DNA of 64,000 bases, from NCBI GenBank assembly GCA_951217055.1, contig OX578282.1, positions 47,736,329 through 47,800,328 of the forward strand, read 5' to 3'. Position numbers and translations under genes: made by a program. Origin of the DNA: Gerris lacustris (taxonomy: Eukaryota > Arthropoda > Insecta > Hemiptera > Gerridae). Below, piece by piece: positions 61,641 through 64,000 of this stretch; positions within the stretch are counted from its first letter, which is position 1, and every line of letters begins with the position of its first letter. A model generated the notes under the pieces. That model was not told where the DNA came from and did no database searches. It saw only the letters and a list, made by a program, of their open reading frames with translations.

Positions 61641-61701
61641 TAGGTGGCTAGTGGCCTGAAGGGTAAGCGCTAAAAAAGGGGTTTGAAAGTCCCCTTTTTT
61701 T
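61641..61701 (+). ncRNA. Possible short tRNA-like Pol III unit
   Basis: TGGCCTGAAGGG (61652-61663) fits an A box and GGTTTGAAAGTCC (61680-61692) loosely resembles a B box. AAAAAAGGGG (61672-61681) and CCCCTTTTTT (61691-61700) form a 10-bp hairpin ending in a T run that could stop polymerase III. The boxes are unusually close and no full cloverleaf can be drawn. It could equally be a SINE scrap or chance. Confidence 0.25.
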
Positions 61702-62935
61702 AACGACGTTTTATAAAGGCTCATTTTAAATATATTTTATTATGGACACTTAAGGAGCAATTTTGTTTAGGCAAATGTAAAACTGAGCGACGCTGTACCT
61801 TATTTTTGTATTTTTTTTTTTTTTTGTTTATTTATCTTAATATTATATCAGTTTGAGATTTAATTACCCATATAATGACTGTAAAGATTTGTAACTAATT
61901 TAACAAATGATATTCTCATTATTCTAGGGGTTTGTAACTATATTGAACTTGGCATTAAATGAATACAAAATCATGTTGTTATAATTTAATTACGAACAGG
62001 AATATACTGCAAACATTAAAGTTATCATTAAGTAAAAACAAACATATAAAGAAATAACATAAAGATACTAAGGTTAAGTAAAAAAAAAAAAATAATAAAC
62101 TTAACACTCTTCAAAGTCAATGTTTGAAAATGTAAAAGAAAAACACATATTATTTTTAAAAAATCAAATTAAGCAAACACGAAGGGAAACACATTCGAGC
62201 AACACAACAGAAATAAATTCATTCATGTTGTTATAAAATACTGAAGAATTTCTTGCAATTTATAAGATGATATTTGAGAATTATTTCCGCGTACTTTATT
62301 CTTTCGTCTCTTCATGTTACGTTATAAAAGTTAAAAAAAGTTTATGATATATCTTTAAAAATGAAGTGGAAAGTATTCTTCAATGTAATATTATACAGAG
62401 ACGTAAAGTCTGAAATGAAGCCAAGTTTAGAATTTCAACTGCCTTACTTCATTTTCAACCTTACAGGAATCGAGAATGTAAATTTTACAAGACATAATAT
62501 TAGCTTAAAGAAAAAAGGTATATTATAAATAAAAACTTCCCATTTTGAAAAAATATATTACTCAGAAAAACATTTATAAATATGTTTATTTACCTTATAT
62601 CCCATGTAGGTTTTATATATTTTATAAATATATATTTTGTAAATATAAGGTAAGAGATAACACATGTTGAATAAATCACCCTGATATACTCAACAATAAT
62701 TTGACTACTTCAAAAACTTTTCTTAAATTACAAGTAAATCCATAGAAATATCACAACACTTTCCTCCTTTGTAACAGTAGGTAGGTAAATGTAACAGGAC
62801 TTAAAAGATGCTTAGCAGCTGATAATTTGGAAATAAATGGGGAATTCTGAAAGGTTTTTTTATGCTCTTTAAAATCGTCCCTTAGTCCAATTTCTCTACC
62901 TTGCTTAGTTTTCATTTTTTGAAAATTTTCGTGAC
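61702..62935. other. AT-rich DNA without recognised gene
   Basis: TTACCTTATAT / ATATAAGGTAA near 62590-62655 makes an AT-rich hairpin. No gene. Confidence 0.4.
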
Positions 62936-62939
62936 ACTT

Positions 62940-64000
62940 TAAAAAAAAAAAATCGATATCTCGAGGACTATGGGCATTTGCTTACTGGACATTTTTTGTT
63001 CCATTTGACCCATGGAATCCACCAGTTTTGTTATGACCTTTTATCGCTTATAATGCCTTGATTTTTTGTTTTTAGAATGGATCTTTCTATACATTCACAA
63101 TATATATAAATAAAATTTAAATACCACTGACTGACTCATCACGATATCTCTGCAACCAAGACCTATGACCATAGGTCCGTACCATTGGAATTCGACAGAA
63201 TGAAATTTAGTAGGTAGGTTGCTCTCAGCCTCTTGATGCTCTTTCTGCTTCTTGAAATATAGGTCGCATACATCACACTTCTTACCCATAGCTTTTTTTT
63301 CCCGACACATTACCCCATGCTAAAATATTTTTTAAGCTTCTTTCTTAATGTATTTTTATATATACATACACTTTATATATATATATACACATTAGGGTGG
63401 GCCTTAATAATGAACATTTTTTAATTTTAGCTCCCAACCCCTAACTTTGTGCGAATACATGAAAAAATGATTTTTGAAAAGTTTCAGGTCAATAGGAATA
63501 TTTTAAATGGTGCCGCTTTTTATTTGAAAATTGGTATATAAAAAAATCAATAAAATAGCGCGTTTAAAATGCAATATTATCCGTGTTTTTTTATTATTTA
63601 CATAAATTATAATACTTAAAAAAAAAAATCGATATCTCGAGGACTATGGGCATTTGCTTACTGGACATTTTTTGTTCCATTTGACCCATGGAATCCACCA
63701 GTTTTGTTATGACCTTTTATCGCTTATAATGCCTTGATTTTTTGTTTTTAGAATGGATCTTTCTATACATTCACAATATATATAAATAAAATTTAAATAC
63801 CACTGACTGACTCATCACGATATCTCTGCAACCAAGACCTATGACCATAGGTCCGTACCATTGGAATTCGACAGAATGAAATTTAGTAGGTAGGTTGCTC
63901 TCAGCCTCTTGATGCTCTTTCTGCTTCTTGAAATATAGGTCGCATACATCACACTTCTTACCCATAGCTTTTTTTTCCCGACACATTACCCCATGCTAAA
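62940..64000. repeat. Direct duplication with 676-bp period, running off the window
   Basis: From the 'atcgatatctcgaggactat' word at 62952 and again at 63628 the sequence appears identical for at least 370 bp, to the window end. It includes 'ctgactgactcatcacgata' and 'gaccataggtccgtacca'. The piece between copies (about 63325-63616) is seen only once. The two identical minus-strand open frames (63095-63310 and 63771-63986) belong to the repeat; a CDVC..YFKKQK segment has one Cys pair but no complete zinc-finger pattern. Confidence 0.9.

Noticed and set aside
63095..63986. Possible zinc-finger peptide (Cys-x2-Cys) in two identical frames
   Set aside because: Only one Cys pair, no His pair, and the sequence is part of a tandem repeat. 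Treated as repeat.

Overview
Nature of the window. This is eukaryotic, strongly AT-rich, non-coding DNA built almost entirely from repeats. Long (TA)n arrays, poly(T) runs, a non-LTR reverse transcriptase relic, tRNA-derived SINEs with target-site duplications, a 5S rRNA-derived fragment and many foldback or MITE-type DNA transposons point to an invertebrate. The repeat heads (for example ACTAGCTG followed by a TTCG-rich stretch, and GGGTCCGTAGGCAA inverted ends) resemble families common in arthropods. An arthropod, possibly a copepod or insect, is my best guess; the species cannot be fixed from sequence alone. I see no intact host protein-coding gene. Nearly all open frames are short, often begin at non-ATG codons, and lie over microsatellites or repeats.

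Layout. 0-0.8 kb: copies of a short dispersed repeat (working name R3, marked by a ...TATCAAATGAAAGG... word). 3.57-4.78 kb: a Penelope-like inverted-repeat element with a perfect 14-bp flanking duplication, interrupted by a tRNA-derived SINE with its own 10-bp duplication. 5.25-5.8 kb: a nearly complete copy of the main local family (working name R1, about 560 bp, ending in a hairpin GCTTCCG...CGGAAGC). 6.6-8.6 kb: family R2 with internal duplication. 9-17.5 kb: (TA)n, poly(T) and (GA)n arrays, a three-way-junction palindrome at 12.1 kb and another R2 copy at 15.85-16.4 kb. 18.27 kb: two abutting perfect hairpins. 20.07-21.5 kb: reverse transcriptase relic on the minus strand followed by a 25-bp minisatellite. 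22.4-23.2 kb: a foldback element with an R1 piece in its loop. 24.1 kb: 5S-derived fragment. 25.4 kb: tRNA-like relic. 26.1-26.6 kb: interrupted 84-bp tandem units. 27.7-32.5 kb: R1, R3, a TIR element and R2. 33.3-36.2 kb: a mariner-type MITE, a short foldback and a hAT-type MITE with an 8-bp duplication. 37.8-40.3 kb: one R1 copy split by two different transposons. 42.2 kb: a second SINE with a 14-bp duplication. 45.4-49 kb: (TA)n, R1 remnants, two Penelope-like inverted pairs and a MITE. 53.9-55.5 kb: an R1 copy holding a hAT-like element that in turn holds Harbinger-like MITEs. 59.6-60.4 kb: head-to-head R1 pair. 62.9-64 kb: start of a 676-bp direct duplication with apparently perfect identity, running off the window end.

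How the parts fit. There is no operon or pathway here. The informative structure is the relative age of insertions: R1 copies serve repeatedly as targets for younger DNA transposons, and interrupted duplications allow element ends to be placed to the base. The most unusual signals are (1) a 1,418-bp TIR element carrying a 14-bp near-palindromic word at about 157-bp spacing, (2) a recurrent CTGANGA - stem - GAAAC motif with changing but still paired stems in the Penelope-like copies, which looks hammerhead-ribozyme-like, and (3) the three-deep transposon nest at 54 kb.
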